NCBI RefSeq assembly: GCF_900167165.1
Contig: NZ_FUXM01000005.1
Span: forward strand, 1-64,000
DNA: 64,000 nt
Direction of reading: 5' to 3'
Source of the DNA: Carboxydocella sporoproducens DSM 16521
Lineage (GTDB): Bacteria > Bacillota > GCA-003054495 > Carboxydocellales > Carboxydocellaceae
This document shows positions 22,850-32,507 of the stretch, piece by piece. The stretch's first letter is position 1. Every line of letters starts with the position of its first letter. The notes below the pieces were generated by a model. It was not told where the DNA came from and did not search any database. It worked only from the letters and a program-made list of their open reading frames with translations. The position numbers and the translations under genes are program-made.

Positions 22850-24539
22850 TCCTCTAACCAGAATTGAGGGACATTTACGCATCGAAGCTGATGTAGAAGG
22901 GAACGTGATCAAGGAAGCCTATAGTTCCGGCACTGCCTTTCGCGGGCTGGAACTTATCCTCAAGGATCGGGATCCCCGGGATGCCTGGGCCTTTGCCCAG
23001 CGTATCTGTGGGGTTTGTACCCATATCCATGCCATTGCCTCCGTACTGGCAGTAGAAGATGCCCTGAAAATTGAAGTGCCTAAAAACGCCACCTTGATCC
23101 GCAATATCATGAATGCTACCCAGTTTGTCCATGACCATGTAGTGCATTTCTACCACCTGCATGCCCTGGACTGGGTGGATATCACTTCTGCCTTGAAAGC
23201 AGACCCGGCTGCGACCAGCCGTCTGGCCCAATCTCTTTCTGACTGGCCCAAATCCTCCCCTGGTTATTTCCGGGATTTACAAAAACGCTTGCAAAGTTTT
23301 GTTGCCAGTGGTCAACTGGGTATTTTCACCAATGGCTACTGGGGGCACCCGGCCTATAAGTTACCACCGGAAGTCAACTTACTGGCAGTGGCCCACTATC
23401 TCGAAGCTCTGGAATGGCAAAAAGATATAGTCAGGATACATACCATTTTTGGTGGTAAAAATCCCCATCCCAATTATCTGGTTGGCGGTATGGCCTGCAC
23501 CATTAATCTGGATAACGATAATACCATAAATATGGAACGTTTGAATCTGGTGGGCCGGGAAATCGATAAAGCGATTGAGTTTGTGGAAAAAGTCTACCTT
23601 CCCGATCTGCTGGCCATTGCGTCCTTTTATAAAGACTGGACCTATGGTGGTGGCGTAGGTAATTTTCTGGTCTATGGCCATCTAGCTGACCGGGGTAAAA
23701 AAGAAACCGGAGAAGAAATTTTTCCCGCCGGGGTAATCTTAAATCGCAATCTGAATGAGGTCCATAACATAGATGTAAAGGATCCAGAACAGATTCAGGA
23801 ATTCGTTGACTATTCCTGGTATGAATATAGTGGAAGCAAAGGGCTGCATCCCTGGGAAGGACAGACCAATCCCAAATATACCGGCCCTCGTCCTCCTTAT
23901 AAGCAACTGGATACAACCGGCAAATATAGCTGGCTCAAAGCTCCCCGCTGGCGAGGTAAACCTATGGAAGTGGGTCCACTGGCCCGTATACTGGTAGGTT
24001 ATGCCCGGGGCCAGTCCCGGATTAAGGAAGAAGTAGATTCCGCCCTGGCTAAACTGGGATTGGGCAAGGAGGCTTTATTTAGCGCCCTGGGGCGTACCCT
24101 GGCCCGCGGCCTGGAAACCAGGATCCTGGTCCACTTCCTGAAGAAAACCTATGCTGAACTGCTGGCCAACCTCAAAGCCGGTGATACCCGGGTTTTTAAT
24201 CCGGAAAAATGGGATCCTTCCACCTGGCCCAAAGAAGCCAGAGGTGCGGGCATTACTGAGGCTCCCCGCGGCGCTCTAGGGCACTGGGTAAAAATCAAAG
24301 ATGGCAAAATCACTCTCTATCAAGCAGTAGTCCCCACTACCTGGAATGCCTCCCCCCGGGATGGTCTTGAGCAGCGCGGCCCTTATGAGGAAGCTCTGGT
24401 CGGAACACCTCTGGCCGATCCGGCAAAGCCTCTGGAAATTTTGCGAATTATTCATTCCTTTGATCCCTGTATTGCCTGTGCTGTCCATTTAACTGATCTC
24501 ACTACCAGTCAACCCCTGACTGAAATAAGGTTTTACTAA
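22827..24539 (+). CDS. hyaB: [NiFe] hydrogenase large subunit
   Basis: Catalytic subunit that splits or forms H2 at a Ni-Fe(CN)2CO site. The 570-residue protein has the L1 motif [10 protein letters not shown] (two nickel cysteines) near residues 60-69 and the L5 motif DPCIACAVH near the C-terminus with the other two; 15 residues after the final His are the cleaved extension removed by the HyaD-type protease. RIEGHLR at the start is the family L0 segment. I chose ATG 22827, with GAAGGTG upstream. It overlaps the end of hyaA by 23 nt. Confidence 0.97.
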   Translation: MAQRIVVDPLTRIEGHLRIEADVEGNVIKEAYSSGTAFRGLELILKDRDPRDAWAFAQRICGVCTHIHAIASVLAVEDALKIEVPKNATLIRNIMNATQFVHDHVVHFYHLHALDWVDITSALKADPAATSRLAQSLSDWPKSSPGYFRDLQKRLQSFVASGQLGIFTNGYWGHPAYKLPPEVNLLAVAHYLEALEWQKDIVRIHTIFGGKNPHPNYLVGGMACTINLDNDNTINMERLNLVGREIDKAIEFVEKVYLPDLLAIASFYKDWTYGGGVGNFLVYGHLADRGKKETGEEIFPAGVILNRNLNEVHNIDVKDPEQIQEFVDYSWYEYSGSKGLHPWEGQTNPKYTGPRPPYKQLDTTGKYSWLKAPRWRGKPMEVGPLARILVGYARGQSRIKEEVDSALAKLGLGKEALFSALGRTLARGLETRILVHFLKKTYAELLANLKAGDTRVFNPEKWDPSTWPKEARGAGITEAPRGALGHWVKIKDGKITLYQAVVPTTWNASPRDGLEQRGPYEEALVGTPLADPAKPLEILRIIHSFDPCIACAVHLTDLTTSQPLTEIRFY

Positions 24540-24551
24540 GGAGGGTATGCG

Positions 24552-25226
24552 ATGCTGCGCAAAGCCATCTATGTCTGGGAATGGCCGGTCCGCTTCTATC
24601 ACTGGTTAAATGTCTTTTTGATCATTACCCTTTTTCTCACCGGCCTCTATATTGGCTTTCCCAAATACAGGCCGGCTGGAACCGAAGCCTACTCCTTTTT
24701 TCTGATGGGTAAAGCCCGCTACTGGCATGGCTGGGCCGCCTGGCTGTTTATAGCCAATTTCCTTTTCCGTTTTTACTGGGCTTTTGTCGGCAATGAGTAT
24801 GCCCGCTTTCGTCCCTGGCGAAAAGGATTTTTTGCCGATGGCCTGGAGACGTTAAAGTACTATCTTTTTCTCAAAAAAGAACATACGGTACATACCGGCC
24901 ACAATGTCCTGGCCCAGCTTACCTACTTTTTCATTATCTGGATCAACTCCGCCTTTATGATTGCCAGTGGACTAGCCTTGCAAGGAGAGATTCATCCCGG
25001 CGGCTGGCAGGAACGCTGGTTTGGCTGGCTAATCCCCTTCTTTGGCGGTAATTCACTGGTTCTGCGCAGTTATCATCACCTGGCGGCCTGGCTTTTTGCT
25101 GCCTTTGTCGTCTTGCATCTCTATACCGTAATACGTCAGGATATCCTGGATGATGATGGCACCGTTTCGTCTATTTTTAGCGGCTATAAATATGTTCCTG
25201 TCAGAGAGGACAGAGAAAATGGCTAA
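24552..25226 (+). CDS. hyaC: Hydrogenase cytochrome b subunit
   Basis: Membrane di-haem b-type cytochrome that passes electrons from the hydrogenase to the quinone pool. The 224-residue protein has four hydrophobic segments (about residues 18-38, 55-75, 115-135, 175-198) and histidines in WPVRFYHW, YWHGW and HHLAAW suited as haem axial ligands. AAGGAGGGTATGCG precedes the ATG, with a 12-nt gap after hyaB. Presence of this subunit places the enzyme in group 1 of [NiFe] hydrogenases. Confidence 0.93.
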   Translation: MLRKAIYVWEWPVRFYHWLNVFLIITLFLTGLYIGFPKYRPAGTEAYSFFLMGKARYWHGWAAWLFIANFLFRFYWAFVGNEYARFRPWRKGFFADGLETLKYYLFLKKEHTVHTGHNVLAQLTYFFIIWINSAFMIASGLALQGEIHPGGWQERWFGWLIPFFGGNSLVLRSYHHLAAWLFAAFVVLHLYTVIRQDILDDDGTVSSIFSGYKYVPVREDRENG

Positions 25227-25695
25227 ACCGGTTGTTCTCGGGCTGGGTAATCCTCTCTATCGTGATGAAGGAATAGGAATTCATCTACTGCAGAGATTAC
25301 GTCAATCCGGTCTTGCTTCTCAGATAAAACTGGTGGACGGCGGCACCGGGGGTTTATCCTTATTGCCCGTAATTGAAACTGCTGCACAGCTTTTGATCAT
25401 CGATGCCGTAAACTGGGACAAGCCCCCGGGTACCGTGGGTCTTTTTAGTTATGAGCAGTTAATCCAGCTGGCCCGGCCCCGGCTCTCCCCTCACCAGGTA
25501 GCCCTGGCTGATTTACTGGCCCTGGCCTGCTGGCGTGGTAAATTGCCCCCTGACCTGGTCCTGCTGGGAATTCAACCTGCTGACATCAGACCTGGTCTGG
25601 AATTGAGCCCACAGGTCAAAGCAGCCATACCCGTAGCTTTAGAACAAGTCTATGATATTATTGCCTTTTATTTCGGTGCAGGATGGCATTGTTGA
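25219..25695 (+). CDS. hyaD: Hydrogenase maturation endopeptidase
   Basis: Cleaves the C-terminal extension of the large subunit after nickel insertion. The 158-residue protein has the family metal ligands as E17 in NPLYRDEGIG, D62 in IDAV and H92 in SPHQ. Start is ATG 25219 with AGAGAGGAC upstream, overlapping hyaC by 8 nt. Its last 28 nt are antisense to the end of the eight-haem cytochrome gene. HypA-F accessory genes are not in the window. Confidence 0.93.
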   Translation: MAKPVVLGLGNPLYRDEGIGIHLLQRLRQSGLASQIKLVDGGTGGLSLLPVIETAAQLLIIDAVNWDKPPGTVGLFSYEQLIQLARPRLSPHQVALADLLALACWRGKLPPDLVLLGIQPADIRPGLELSPQVKAAIPVALEQVYDIIAFYFGAGWHC

Positions 25696-26336
25696 CACAG
25701 ATTAGTTGCTGGACGATGGCAGGCAAGACAGTTATTCTTATCCCTTCGATATTCCCGCCCGTGGGTTATTGCCCATGCTGGCTCCTGATGGTTTCGGGGT
25801 TTAAGACTATTGGGATCCCGGTGGCATTTCAAGCAGTCATCTACCGGTGCTTTACCAGCGCCTTTAACCCGATGGCAGGTCAGACAATCTTTCATTTTTA
25901 ACCGGGCTCTGCTACCATGGGCTACCCCACTGTGGCATAAAGTACAATTATAGCCCCGGCTATGTTTTTCGTGATTGTAAATTATGCCAGGCATGTTTTT
26001 TAACTCAGCAGGCCATTGCTGATGACAGCTCTGGCAACGCTCATTTTTTACCGTAGCCTGCAGCCTGGGCTCCAGATTAAGTAAAGTTATCATCAGCTCC
26101 CTAACTCCGCTAATTTTGGCCTTTACCACGCCAGCGAAGCCGGGCTCAGCATGACAGGCATAACATTCTACATCTTTATGGGCAGATTGGGTCCAGCTTT
26201 GATAAATAGGCTCCATCAAGTGACAACTGGCACAAAACTGCGGTTTACTGGTATAGTAACTTGCCCCTGCCAGAATTACAATTAGCAAGAATCCTGAAAC
26301 CAGTATAATTTTTTTAAGATTTTGGGCTGTTAACAT
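25668..26336 (-). CDS. NapC/NirT-type eight-haem c-type cytochrome
   Basis: A 222-residue membrane-anchored multihaem cytochrome. An N-terminal transmembrane segment (about residues 8-27) is followed by eight CxxCH haem-binding sites (CASCH, CYACH, CQSCH, CTLCH, CLTCH, CLKCH, CLACH, CQQCH). The first four resemble a NapC/NrfH quinol dehydrogenase head and the rest is an added multihaem domain. It likely links the quinone pool to an extracellular electron acceptor or accepts electrons from the hydrogenase. It runs tail to tail with hyaD. Confidence 0.88.
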   Translation of the reverse strand: MLTAQNLKKIILVSGFLLIVILAGASYYTSKPQFCASCHLMEPIYQSWTQSAHKDVECYACHAEPGFAGVVKAKISGVRELMITLLNLEPRLQATVKNERCQSCHQQWPAELKNMPGIIYNHEKHSRGYNCTLCHSGVAHGSRARLKMKDCLTCHRVKGAGKAPVDDCLKCHRDPNSLKPRNHQEPAWAITHGREYRRDKNNCLACHRPATNLCQQCHPAPK

Positions 26337-26424
26337 CTCTCTCCCCCCTAGTTAGAAATATTAAATAAAATTATCCCTTTCCCTGCCATCTAGTCTATTT
26401 TTAGTGCATTTGTACTATAAATAA

Positions 26425-26444
26425 AACCCGGCTACAGCCGGGTT
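26425..26444 (-). terminator. Terminator of lysA
   Basis: AACCCGGC (26425-26432) pairs with GCCGGGTT (26437-26444); on the minus strand TTTTATTTATAG follows the stem. It ends lysA, whose stop codon is 6 nt upstream, and lies before the cytochrome gene. Confidence 0.7.
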
Positions 26445-26449
26445 GTTGC

Positions 26450-27769
26450 CTATTTTTTCAATCTCTCAGGAATTACATCATTTTGTACCAGGTCAGCATA
26501 GCTTTCCCGGCGGATAATCAAATCTGCCTGCCCATCCTTGACCAGTACCGCAGCCGGTCTGGGTACCCGGTTATAATTCATGGCCATAGAGTAGTTATAA
26601 GCACCAGTGCAAAATACAGCCAGAATATCTCCGGGCTCAGTACGGGGAACTGCCAAATCCCAGATTAGCATGTCCCCGGATTCGCAGTATTTCCCGGCCA
26701 CAGATACCACTATTTCTGCCGGTTGATCAGCTTTGTTGGCCAGCAGGGCCGAATACCTGGACTGATAGAGCGCCGGTCTGGGGTTATCACCCATGCCGCC
26801 ATCAACGGCAATGTAAGTTCTTACTCCTGGTATCTCCTTCACTGAACCGACAGTATAAAGAGTAGTACCAGCCGGGCCAATGATAGAACGACCGGGCTCC
26901 ACTACCAGGCGGGGTAAAGGCAAATCTCTTTCTTCACAGCCAGCAAGAACTGACTCCCGGACCAGTTGCCCATACGCAGCGATAGAGGCCGGTTCATCCC
27001 CTTCGGCGTAGTAAATACCAAAACCCCCACCCAGGTTCAGTATTTCTGCTGTAAAGCCCAGCCTGCTACGCAGCTCAGCCAGAAAATCCAGCATAACTTG
27101 CACTGTGTAACGGTAGCTTTCAAGTTCAAAAATCTGGGAACCAATATGGCAATGCAATCCCTTTAGGTCTATGTGAGGCAGCTGCAGGGCTTCCTCCACA
27201 ATTGCCAAAGCCTGGCCGGTAGAAATAGCTGACCCGAACTTGGAATCAATTTGTCCGGTCTGGATGTATTCATGGGTATGAGCTTCTACCCCTGGGGTAA
27301 TTCGCAAAAGGATGCTGGCCTTGACGCCCCGCTCCCCGGCCAGGCCATTGAGCAGATGCAGTTCGGTGAAATTATCCACTACAAAATAGCCGATACCGGC
27401 AGCTAACGCCATCTCGAGCTCGGCAGGGGATTTGTTATTGCCATGAAAATAAATCCGGGCAGGATCAAACCCTGCCTCCAGGGCAGTATATAACTCACCG
27501 CCAGAAACCACATCCAGGCCCAGTCCTTCTTCCTGAATAATGCGGGCCATGGCTTTGGTCATGAAGGCTTTCGAGGCATAAATTACTTCTCCCTGAATAC
27601 GCTCATCCTGCATAAAAGCAGCCCGGTAGGCGCGGCAGTTTTGCCTGATCAGTTCCTCATCAAAAACATACAAGGGGGTACCAAACTCCGCTACCAGACC
27701 TGCTGTATCGCAACCGCCAATGGTTAAGCGCCCTTCGGCATTGATGCTCATAGTACCATGCAAACGCAT
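26450..27769 (-). CDS. lysA: Diaminopimelate decarboxylase
   Basis: Decarboxylates meso-diaminopimelate to L-lysine with PLP. The 439-residue fold-type III protein has the PLP lysine in VIYASKAFM near residue 68, the conserved HIGSQ segment near residue 208, the GGGFGIYY segment near residue 250, and a C-terminal ACE-type catalytic cysteine block (KYCESGDML). ATG 27769 is preceded by AGGAGATGATGAT. It has its own promoter (27861-27889) and terminator, so it is monocistronic. No other lysine-pathway gene is nearby. Confidence 0.96.
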   Translation of the reverse strand: MRLHGTMSINAEGRLTIGGCDTAGLVAEFGTPLYVFDEELIRQNCRAYRAAFMQDERIQGEVIYASKAFMTKAMARIIQEEGLGLDVVSGGELYTALEAGFDPARIYFHGNNKSPAELEMALAAGIGYFVVDNFTELHLLNGLAGERGVKASILLRITPGVEAHTHEYIQTGQIDSKFGSAISTGQALAIVEEALQLPHIDLKGLHCHIGSQIFELESYRYTVQVMLDFLAELRSRLGFTAEILNLGGGFGIYYAEGDEPASIAAYGQLVRESVLAGCEERDLPLPRLVVEPGRSIIGPAGTTLYTVGSVKEIPGVRTYIAVDGGMGDNPRPALYQSRYSALLANKADQPAEIVVSVAGKYCESGDMLIWDLAVPRTEPGDILAVFCTGAYNYSMAMNYNRVPRPAAVLVKDGQADLIIRRESYADLVQNDVIPERLKK

Positions 27770-27860
27770 ATCATCATCTCCTATCACCAATAGATATTAT
27801 GATTTTTTCTGAGAAACCGTTAACCTTCAATCACAAAAGTCCGGGAAAATTCTATCAATC

Positions 27861-27889
27861 ACTATAACATGTTTTTTCCCTATTGACAA
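27861..27889 (-). promoter_or_regulatory. SigA-type promoter of lysA
   Basis: On the minus strand TTGTCA (27889-27884), 17 nt, TATAGT (27866-27861). The predicted start is near 27854, giving a leader of about 85 nt in which I see no riboswitch. Confidence 0.65.
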
Positions 27890-27939
27890 TCTTTCTCACT
27901 GTCCTTTTGCCTATGTATACAATATATCTGCATAACAAT

Positions 27940-27977
27940 GCAAAAAGCAGGAACACATTATCTGAGTGTTCCTGCTT
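27940..27977 (-). terminator. Terminator of trpB2
   Basis: AAGCAGGAACAC (27945-27956) pairs with GTGTTCCTGCTT (27966-27977), 12 bp, 9-nt loop; five T follow on the minus strand. It lies just after the trpB2 stop codon and before the lysA promoter. Confidence 0.85.
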
Positions 27978-27984
27978 GAGTAAT

Positions 27985-29349
27985 TTATAATTCCACTTTA
28001 GGCAAGTTAGCCAGGGCTTCTTTAACCAGCCGTTCCGGATATTCATAATCCTGGATTTTACCGGTCAAGTAATCATCATAAGCACTTAAATCGAAGTGTC
28101 CATGGCCGCTTAAACAGAACACGATGGTTTTAGTTTCCCCGGCTTCCTTGCAACGCAGGGCCTCTACTATTGCCGCTTTAATGGCGTGGGAAGATTCGGG
28201 GGCTGGCAAAATCCCTTCAGTGCGGGCAAAGAGAACAGCCGCCTCAAAAACCTGAGTCTGGGGATAGGCCACTGCCTCAATCAAGCCGTCCTTTAAGAGC
28301 TGACTGACCAGCGGGGAATCCCCATGATAGCGTAACCCACCAGCATGAATGCCAGGAGGCATGAAATCATGGCCAAGAGTATACATAGGCATAATGGGAG
28401 TCAGCTTGGCCACATCACCATAGTCATAGGCATAGACCCCTTTGGTCAGGGTGGGACAGGCTGCCGGTTCTACGGCGATAATGCGAGTTTTCGTTCCCTT
28501 TAGAATTTTGTCCCGGACAAAGGGGAAGGAAATACCGGCAAAATTGCTGCCGCCTCCACAGCATCCGATTACAATATCAGCTGCTTCATCCACTTTGGCC
28601 AGTTGGGCCTGAACTTCTTGCCCGATTACCGTCTGGTGCAGACAGACATGATTGAGGACACTGCCCAGGGCATAATTGGTATCTTCCCGGCTGGCGGCAT
28701 CCTCTACCGCCTCACTGATAGCAATGCCCAGACTGCCCGGTGAATCCGGGCTTTGTTCCAGCACTGCCCGCCCGGCCTGGGTCAGAGGCGAAGGACTGGG
28801 AATCACCTCAGCGCCAAACACCCGCATCAGTGAGCGCCGGTAGGGCTTTTGCTGGTAAGAAACCTTAACCATATACACAGTGCATTCCAGCCCGAAGAAA
28901 CTGCAGGCCATGCTGAGAGCACTACCCCACTGCCCGGCCCCTGTTTCCGTTGCCAGCCTCTTAATGCCAGCCTGTTTATTGTAAAAGGCCTGGGGAATGG
29001 AGGTATTGACCTTATGGCTGCCTGCCGGGCTGGTCCCTTCATATTTATAGTAAATCCGGGCCGGAGTGTCCAGGGCTTTTTCCAGGCGATGGGCCCTGAA
29101 TAAGGGCGTTGGTCTGAATAAGCGATAAAGCTGCTGAACTTCCTCAGGAATCTCGATATATGGTTCAGTGCTTACCTCCTGTTTGATCAGTTCCAGCGGA
29201 AATATAGGCAACAAATCTTCCGGAGTGACCGGTTGACCTGTTCGGGGATTGAGCGGGGGTGGCGGTAAATTGGGCATATGAGCCTGAATGTTATACCAGA
29301 CGGTAGGCATTTCTTTTTCAGTGAGCAGGATTTTGGTATCCGCTCTCAT
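27985..29349 (-). CDS. Tryptophan synthase beta-like protein (TrpB2 type)
   Basis: A 454-residue PLP enzyme of the TrpB2 branch, which condenses indole with serine or acts alone in serine deamination-type chemistry. The [12 protein letters not shown] motif with the PLP lysine lies near residues 111-122, and the [14 protein letters not shown] phosphate-binding loop near residues 263-276. TrpB2 proteins are longer than TrpB1 and do not pair with TrpA. No trpA or other trp gene is adjacent, so an indole-salvage or independent role is likely. Confidence 0.9.
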   Translation of the reverse strand: MRADTKILLTEKEMPTVWYNIQAHMPNLPPPPLNPRTGQPVTPEDLLPIFPLELIKQEVSTEPYIEIPEEVQQLYRLFRPTPLFRAHRLEKALDTPARIYYKYEGTSPAGSHKVNTSIPQAFYNKQAGIKRLATETGAGQWGSALSMACSFFGLECTVYMVKVSYQQKPYRRSLMRVFGAEVIPSPSPLTQAGRAVLEQSPDSPGSLGIAISEAVEDAASREDTNYALGSVLNHVCLHQTVIGQEVQAQLAKVDEAADIVIGCCGGGSNFAGISFPFVRDKILKGTKTRIIAVEPAACPTLTKGVYAYDYGDVAKLTPIMPMYTLGHDFMPPGIHAGGLRYHGDSPLVSQLLKDGLIEAVAYPQTQVFEAAVLFARTEGILPAPESSHAIKAAIVEALRCKEAGETKTIVFCLSGHGHFDLSAYDDYLTGKIQDYEYPERLVKEALANLPKVEL

Positions 29350-29400
29350 CTCTCCTCAACTCCTTCTTGCCATGCTCTTCTCCCTCAAATGGAAAAAGAA

Positions 29401-29430
29401 GGCTCCATGCTTGTATTTTAGCATAGAGCC
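29401..29430 (-). terminator. Terminator of the activase operon
   Basis: GGCTC-ATGC and GCAT-GAGCC pair with one internal mismatch across a 10-nt loop; on the minus strand TTCTTTTT follows. It lies after the activase gene and before trpB2. Confidence 0.7.
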
Positions 29431-29451
29431 CACAACTGTTCAATAACAATT

Positions 29452-30435
29452 TTATTTTCCAGCCGCTGTTTCGCGGGCTGCTTCTGCTTGCGACCAGCGC
29501 CCGCAGCGGTCTCCCCAGCGGGCTACGGTTTCTCCGTTTTGTTTTAATTCAATAACCTCACAGAGATTGGGGCAATATTTGCACTCAAAACTGCCAGAGG
29601 CAAAATCTTGCTGACAGAGACTCCAGCCTTTAAACCTGGTAGTTTGTCCTTGCAGGACCGCTTCCCGGGCCAGGATGGCAGCTCCTACTGCTCCCATTAC
29701 ATTAAAGTGGGGCGGGACAATAATTTCCATCCCCAGGGCCTTTTCAAAAGCAGCCCGGATGCCGGCATTGGCGGCAACTCCCCCCTGAAAAACCACTGGT
29801 GCCAAAATCTCTTTGCCTTTACCTACATTATTGAGATAATTTCTGACCAGGGCTTCACATAAACCGGCGAGAATATCGGCCAGATCGTGACCCATCTGCT
29901 GTTTATGGATCATGTCCGATTCAGCAAAGACCGAGCAACGGCCAGCAATGCGTACCGGGTGGCGGGCAGCTAAGGCCCGGGGCCCGAACTCTTCAATGGG
30001 TATATTAAGACGCGCCGCCTGCTGGTCCAGGAAGGAGCCGGTACCGGCAGCACAAACAGTGTTCATGGCAAAGTCCGCCACAATCCCGTTTCTCAGAATA
30101 ATAATTTTCGAATCCTGCCCACCTATTTCCAGCACTGTTTGTACCCCAGGCACCAGCGTAGAAGCAGCCACGGCATGGGCAGTGATTTCGTTTTTAACCG
30201 CATCCGCACCCACCAGTAAAGCCGCCAGCTGGCGCCCACTACCGGTAGTGCCCACCCCGCGGATAGTGGCTTTACCGGCCCAGCTTTCAGCAATTTGGGC
30301 AAGACCCTCCTGCACCGTAGGGATAGGCCGTCCCCGGGTTCTGAGATAAAGGGCTTCCTTAATCTCCCCTTTTTCATCCATCAAGACAATATTGGTACTG
30401 ACTGAACCTACATCAATACCGAGAAATGCTTTCAT
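29452..30435 (-). CDS. BadF/HgdC-type dehydratase activase ATPase
   Basis: An ASKHA-fold ATPase that uses ATP hydrolysis to push one electron into a radical-forming dehydratase or reductase. The 327-residue protein has the phosphate-binding DVGSVSTN near residues 8-15 and the two cysteines that bridge the dimeric [4Fe-4S] cluster, C128 in NTVCAAGTGS and C167 in GRCSVF, matching the HgdC spacing. The last 50 residues add more cysteines (CKYCPNLC and DRCGRW). It overlaps the upstream gene by 23 nt, so it belongs to the cassette with 30413-32507. The partner substrate is unknown. Confidence 0.88.
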   Translation of the reverse strand: MKAFLGIDVGSVSTNIVLMDEKGEIKEALYLRTRGRPIPTVQEGLAQIAESWAGKATIRGVGTTGSGRQLAALLVGADAVKNEITAHAVAASTLVPGVQTVLEIGGQDSKIIILRNGIVADFAMNTVCAAGTGSFLDQQAARLNIPIEEFGPRALAARHPVRIAGRCSVFAESDMIHKQQMGHDLADILAGLCEALVRNYLNNVGKGKEILAPVVFQGGVAANAGIRAAFEKALGMEIIVPPHFNVMGAVGAAILAREAVLQGQTTRFKGWSLCQQDFASGSFECKYCPNLCEVIELKQNGETVARWGDRCGRWSQAEAARETAAGK

Positions 30436-31528
30436 TTCTCCTGTTAACCTCCTTTTGGCGAACCAGCAAATCCACAAAGGCCTCCAGTCTGGTCTGCAAG
30501 CCAGCCTCACCGGTATGCTGGTCAAAATAGAGCGTCATGGCAGGAATGCCCAGCTCATTGCTCACTTGAGGCAAAATACTCTGCGCTACAATTTCCGGCA
30601 TACAGGTCAGAGGAGCAACCTGAATCAAGCCATCAAAACCTTTCTGAGCCCACAATACTGCATGGCCAATGGTATCCTGACCATGTCCGCCCACGAAATG
30701 ATTTAAATAAGGACTGGCAGCCTGACAGGCCTGATGGCTATCCGGAATACCGGGGATCAATCCCCGAAAAAGATGTTCATTGATCCAATGGCTCAAATAC
30801 AGACTCCGTTCCACCTCGACCCCCAGCGCTCCTAAGCGGCGTTCAATTTCCAGGTTGGCAAAGGGCTCCAGCAGGCAATAAATCTCTCCCGTTAAACCGA
30901 TACGCACAACTTTTTTGGCCCAATCCACTGGCAAACTGTACAGCAGTTGCTGGGAATGCGTCACCGCCTGCTTAATTTCCGCCAGAGTCCGGGCCTGATC
31001 CAGGCAGACCTGGACCTGGCGCCAGGCTTTTTCCACTTCCTCCGGCTGGTAGGCCCGGGCCCTCAAGGTAGCCACCAGTCGTTCCAGTCGGTCCAGGGCC
31101 GCCAGTTTATGCCAGGCCAGGCGCAAAGCCTTCATCACCCGCCAGAGGGGCTGATTGCCGGTAATTCTCCGCAGGCGCTGTATAAACTGGGAAATGTGTT
31201 TCTCCGGCGGTTCCAGCACTACCATTTCCAGTTCATAACCCAGGTCTTTCAATATTTCCCGTTGAACCTGGGCATAATAGCCAAATCGGCAAGGCCCCAT
31301 GCCGCCTGCCATTAAAATTGTATCTGCCCCTAGCTCGGCAGCTTCAATAAAGTTGCCCAGATTTATTTTCAGCGGCAAACAGGCGAACTCCGGGGAATGA
31401 CGACACCCCAGTTCCAGAGTGCGTTTTGTAATGGGAGGTGGCACAATCGTTTCCACTCCCAGTTCCCTTAATAGTCCCTTTACCCCGATAGCCATCGTCC
31501 CCATGTGGGGAAAAGTTACTTTAGGCAC
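30413..31528 (-). CDS. 2-hydroxyacyl-CoA dehydratase component-like protein (DUF2229 type)
   Basis: A 371-residue protein of the DUF2229/HgdB-like superfamily, with conserved cysteines in CRHSPEFACLPLK (near residues 42-54), GPCRFGYYAQ and PLTCMPE, and near the C-terminus a TLYFDQHTGEAGLQTRLEAF motif typical of such proteins. Family members are accessory or catalytic subunits with a [4Fe-4S] cluster, activated by the adjacent ATPase. Starts with GTG at 31528, after AAGGAGG, overlapping the previous stop by 8 nt. Confidence 0.75.
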   Translation of the reverse strand: MPKVTFPHMGTMAIGVKGLLRELGVETIVPPPITKRTLELGCRHSPEFACLPLKINLGNFIEAAELGADTILMAGGMGPCRFGYYAQVQREILKDLGYELEMVVLEPPEKHISQFIQRLRRITGNQPLWRVMKALRLAWHKLAALDRLERLVATLRARAYQPEEVEKAWRQVQVCLDQARTLAEIKQAVTHSQQLLYSLPVDWAKKVVRIGLTGEIYCLLEPFANLEIERRLGALGVEVERSLYLSHWINEHLFRGLIPGIPDSHQACQAASPYLNHFVGGHGQDTIGHAVLWAQKGFDGLIQVAPLTCMPEIVAQSILPQVSNELGIPAMTLYFDQHTGEAGLQTRLEAFVDLLVRQKEVNRRNESISRY

Positions 31529-32507
31529 CGCACTGTTTCCTCCTTCTCTGCAGCATATCGATAAAGGCTTCCACCCGCGTCACCAGCCCTGCCTCCCCGC
31601 TATGCTCATCAATAGTCAGGTTAAGAACCGACACCCGCCCTGCTCTTTGTAAACGCCGGGTAATAATTTCACCGGTAAATGAGTCAGGCCCACAGCCGAA
31701 GGCAGAGAGATGGATTAACCCGGATAATCCTTCTTGCTCAGCCAGGTGTAACGCGGTTCCCAGCAAATGGCGGTTCAGGGTCCAAAATAGCCTTTTGGGC
31801 ATTTGGGCTGCTCCCGCTTCTGCTTCCTGGACGGGCACATCTTCCGGAGTAACCACTTCTACACCCAGCTGCTCCAAATGCTGGAGGAGCCCCAGATTAA
31901 TGTAATTATCATACAGATTATAGGGATGAGCAATTACAGCTACTTTCAGTCCCCTGCGGCTGTTTTCGCCTCTCAGCGAACGGGTGTGCTGGCGCCACCA
32001 GCTGATCCCCCCGGCTTTCTGCCAGAACACCCAGGCTTTAAGCAGGGCTCGTCCCGCTTGTATCGGATGCACTCCCAGCTGTTCAGCCGTCTCCCGGGCC
32101 GCCAGCCAGAGCTGCCGTCGTCCGCCATTCAGATTGATAGTAGGCTTTAGCAAGGGTACAGGCAATTTTAAACAGGCCCGGGCCATATCCGGTAGCCCCA
32201 GGAATTTGGGACAAATATAAGCCCTTTTCTCCACGGCCACCAGCCGGGGAATGAAAAGATAGTCCACACCCAGATTAATCACGGCCTGAACATGCCCCAG
32301 AAACACCTTTACCGGCAAACAGGCTTCATCAACAGCCAGACGCACTCCGGCATCGAGGATTTCCTTGTTAGTCTCCGGTGATAAAATAGGCTCTGCCCCT
32401 ATCTGACGAAAAAATTCGGTCCAGAAAGGATTATAGCTATAATAAAGGAGGGCCCGGGGAATCCCCACCCGCGGAGCCCGTTTCTCACTGATTTTAATCT
32501 TTCTCAT
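31521..32507 (-). CDS. 2-hydroxyacyl-CoA dehydratase component-like protein, second copy (DUF2229 type)
   Basis: A 328-residue protein with the same architecture as its neighbour: an N-terminal VGIPRALLYY strand, cysteines in DEACLPVK and AYICPK, a central AHPYNLYD segment, FGCGPDSF, and a C-terminal LTIDEHSGEAGLVTRVEAF motif closely matching the neighbour. The two are probably a heterodimer. The start is ATG 32507 behind AGAGGAAA; a start at 32531 would extend into the spoVAF gene. It overlaps spoVAF by 14 nt, tying the cassette to the spoVA operon. Confidence 0.72.
   Translation of the reverse strand: MRKIKISEKRAPRVGIPRALLYYSYNPFWTEFFRQIGAEPILSPETNKEILDAGVRLAVDEACLPVKVFLGHVQAVINLGVDYLFIPRLVAVEKRAYICPKFLGLPDMARACLKLPVPLLKPTINLNGGRRQLWLAARETAEQLGVHPIQAGRALLKAWVFWQKAGGISWWRQHTRSLRGENSRRGLKVAVIAHPYNLYDNYINLGLLQHLEQLGVEVVTPEDVPVQEAEAGAAQMPKRLFWTLNRHLLGTALHLAEQEGLSGLIHLSAFGCGPDSFTGEIITRRLQRAGRVSVLNLTIDEHSGEAGLVTRVEAFIDMLQRRRKQCGA

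Noticed and set aside
26220-26240. Another sigma54-like TGGCAC followed by TGC on the plus strand
   Set aside because: It is inside the eight-haem cytochrome coding sequence, opposite to it, and no plus-strand gene follows.
27770-27860. Possible lysine riboswitch in the lysA leader
   Set aside because: The leader is about 85 nt, shorter than the aptamer, and none of its conserved motifs is visible.
27855-28046. Small open frame after trpB2
   Set aside because: It overlaps the 3' end of trpB2 in another frame, covers the terminator and the lysA promoter and has no ribosome binding site.
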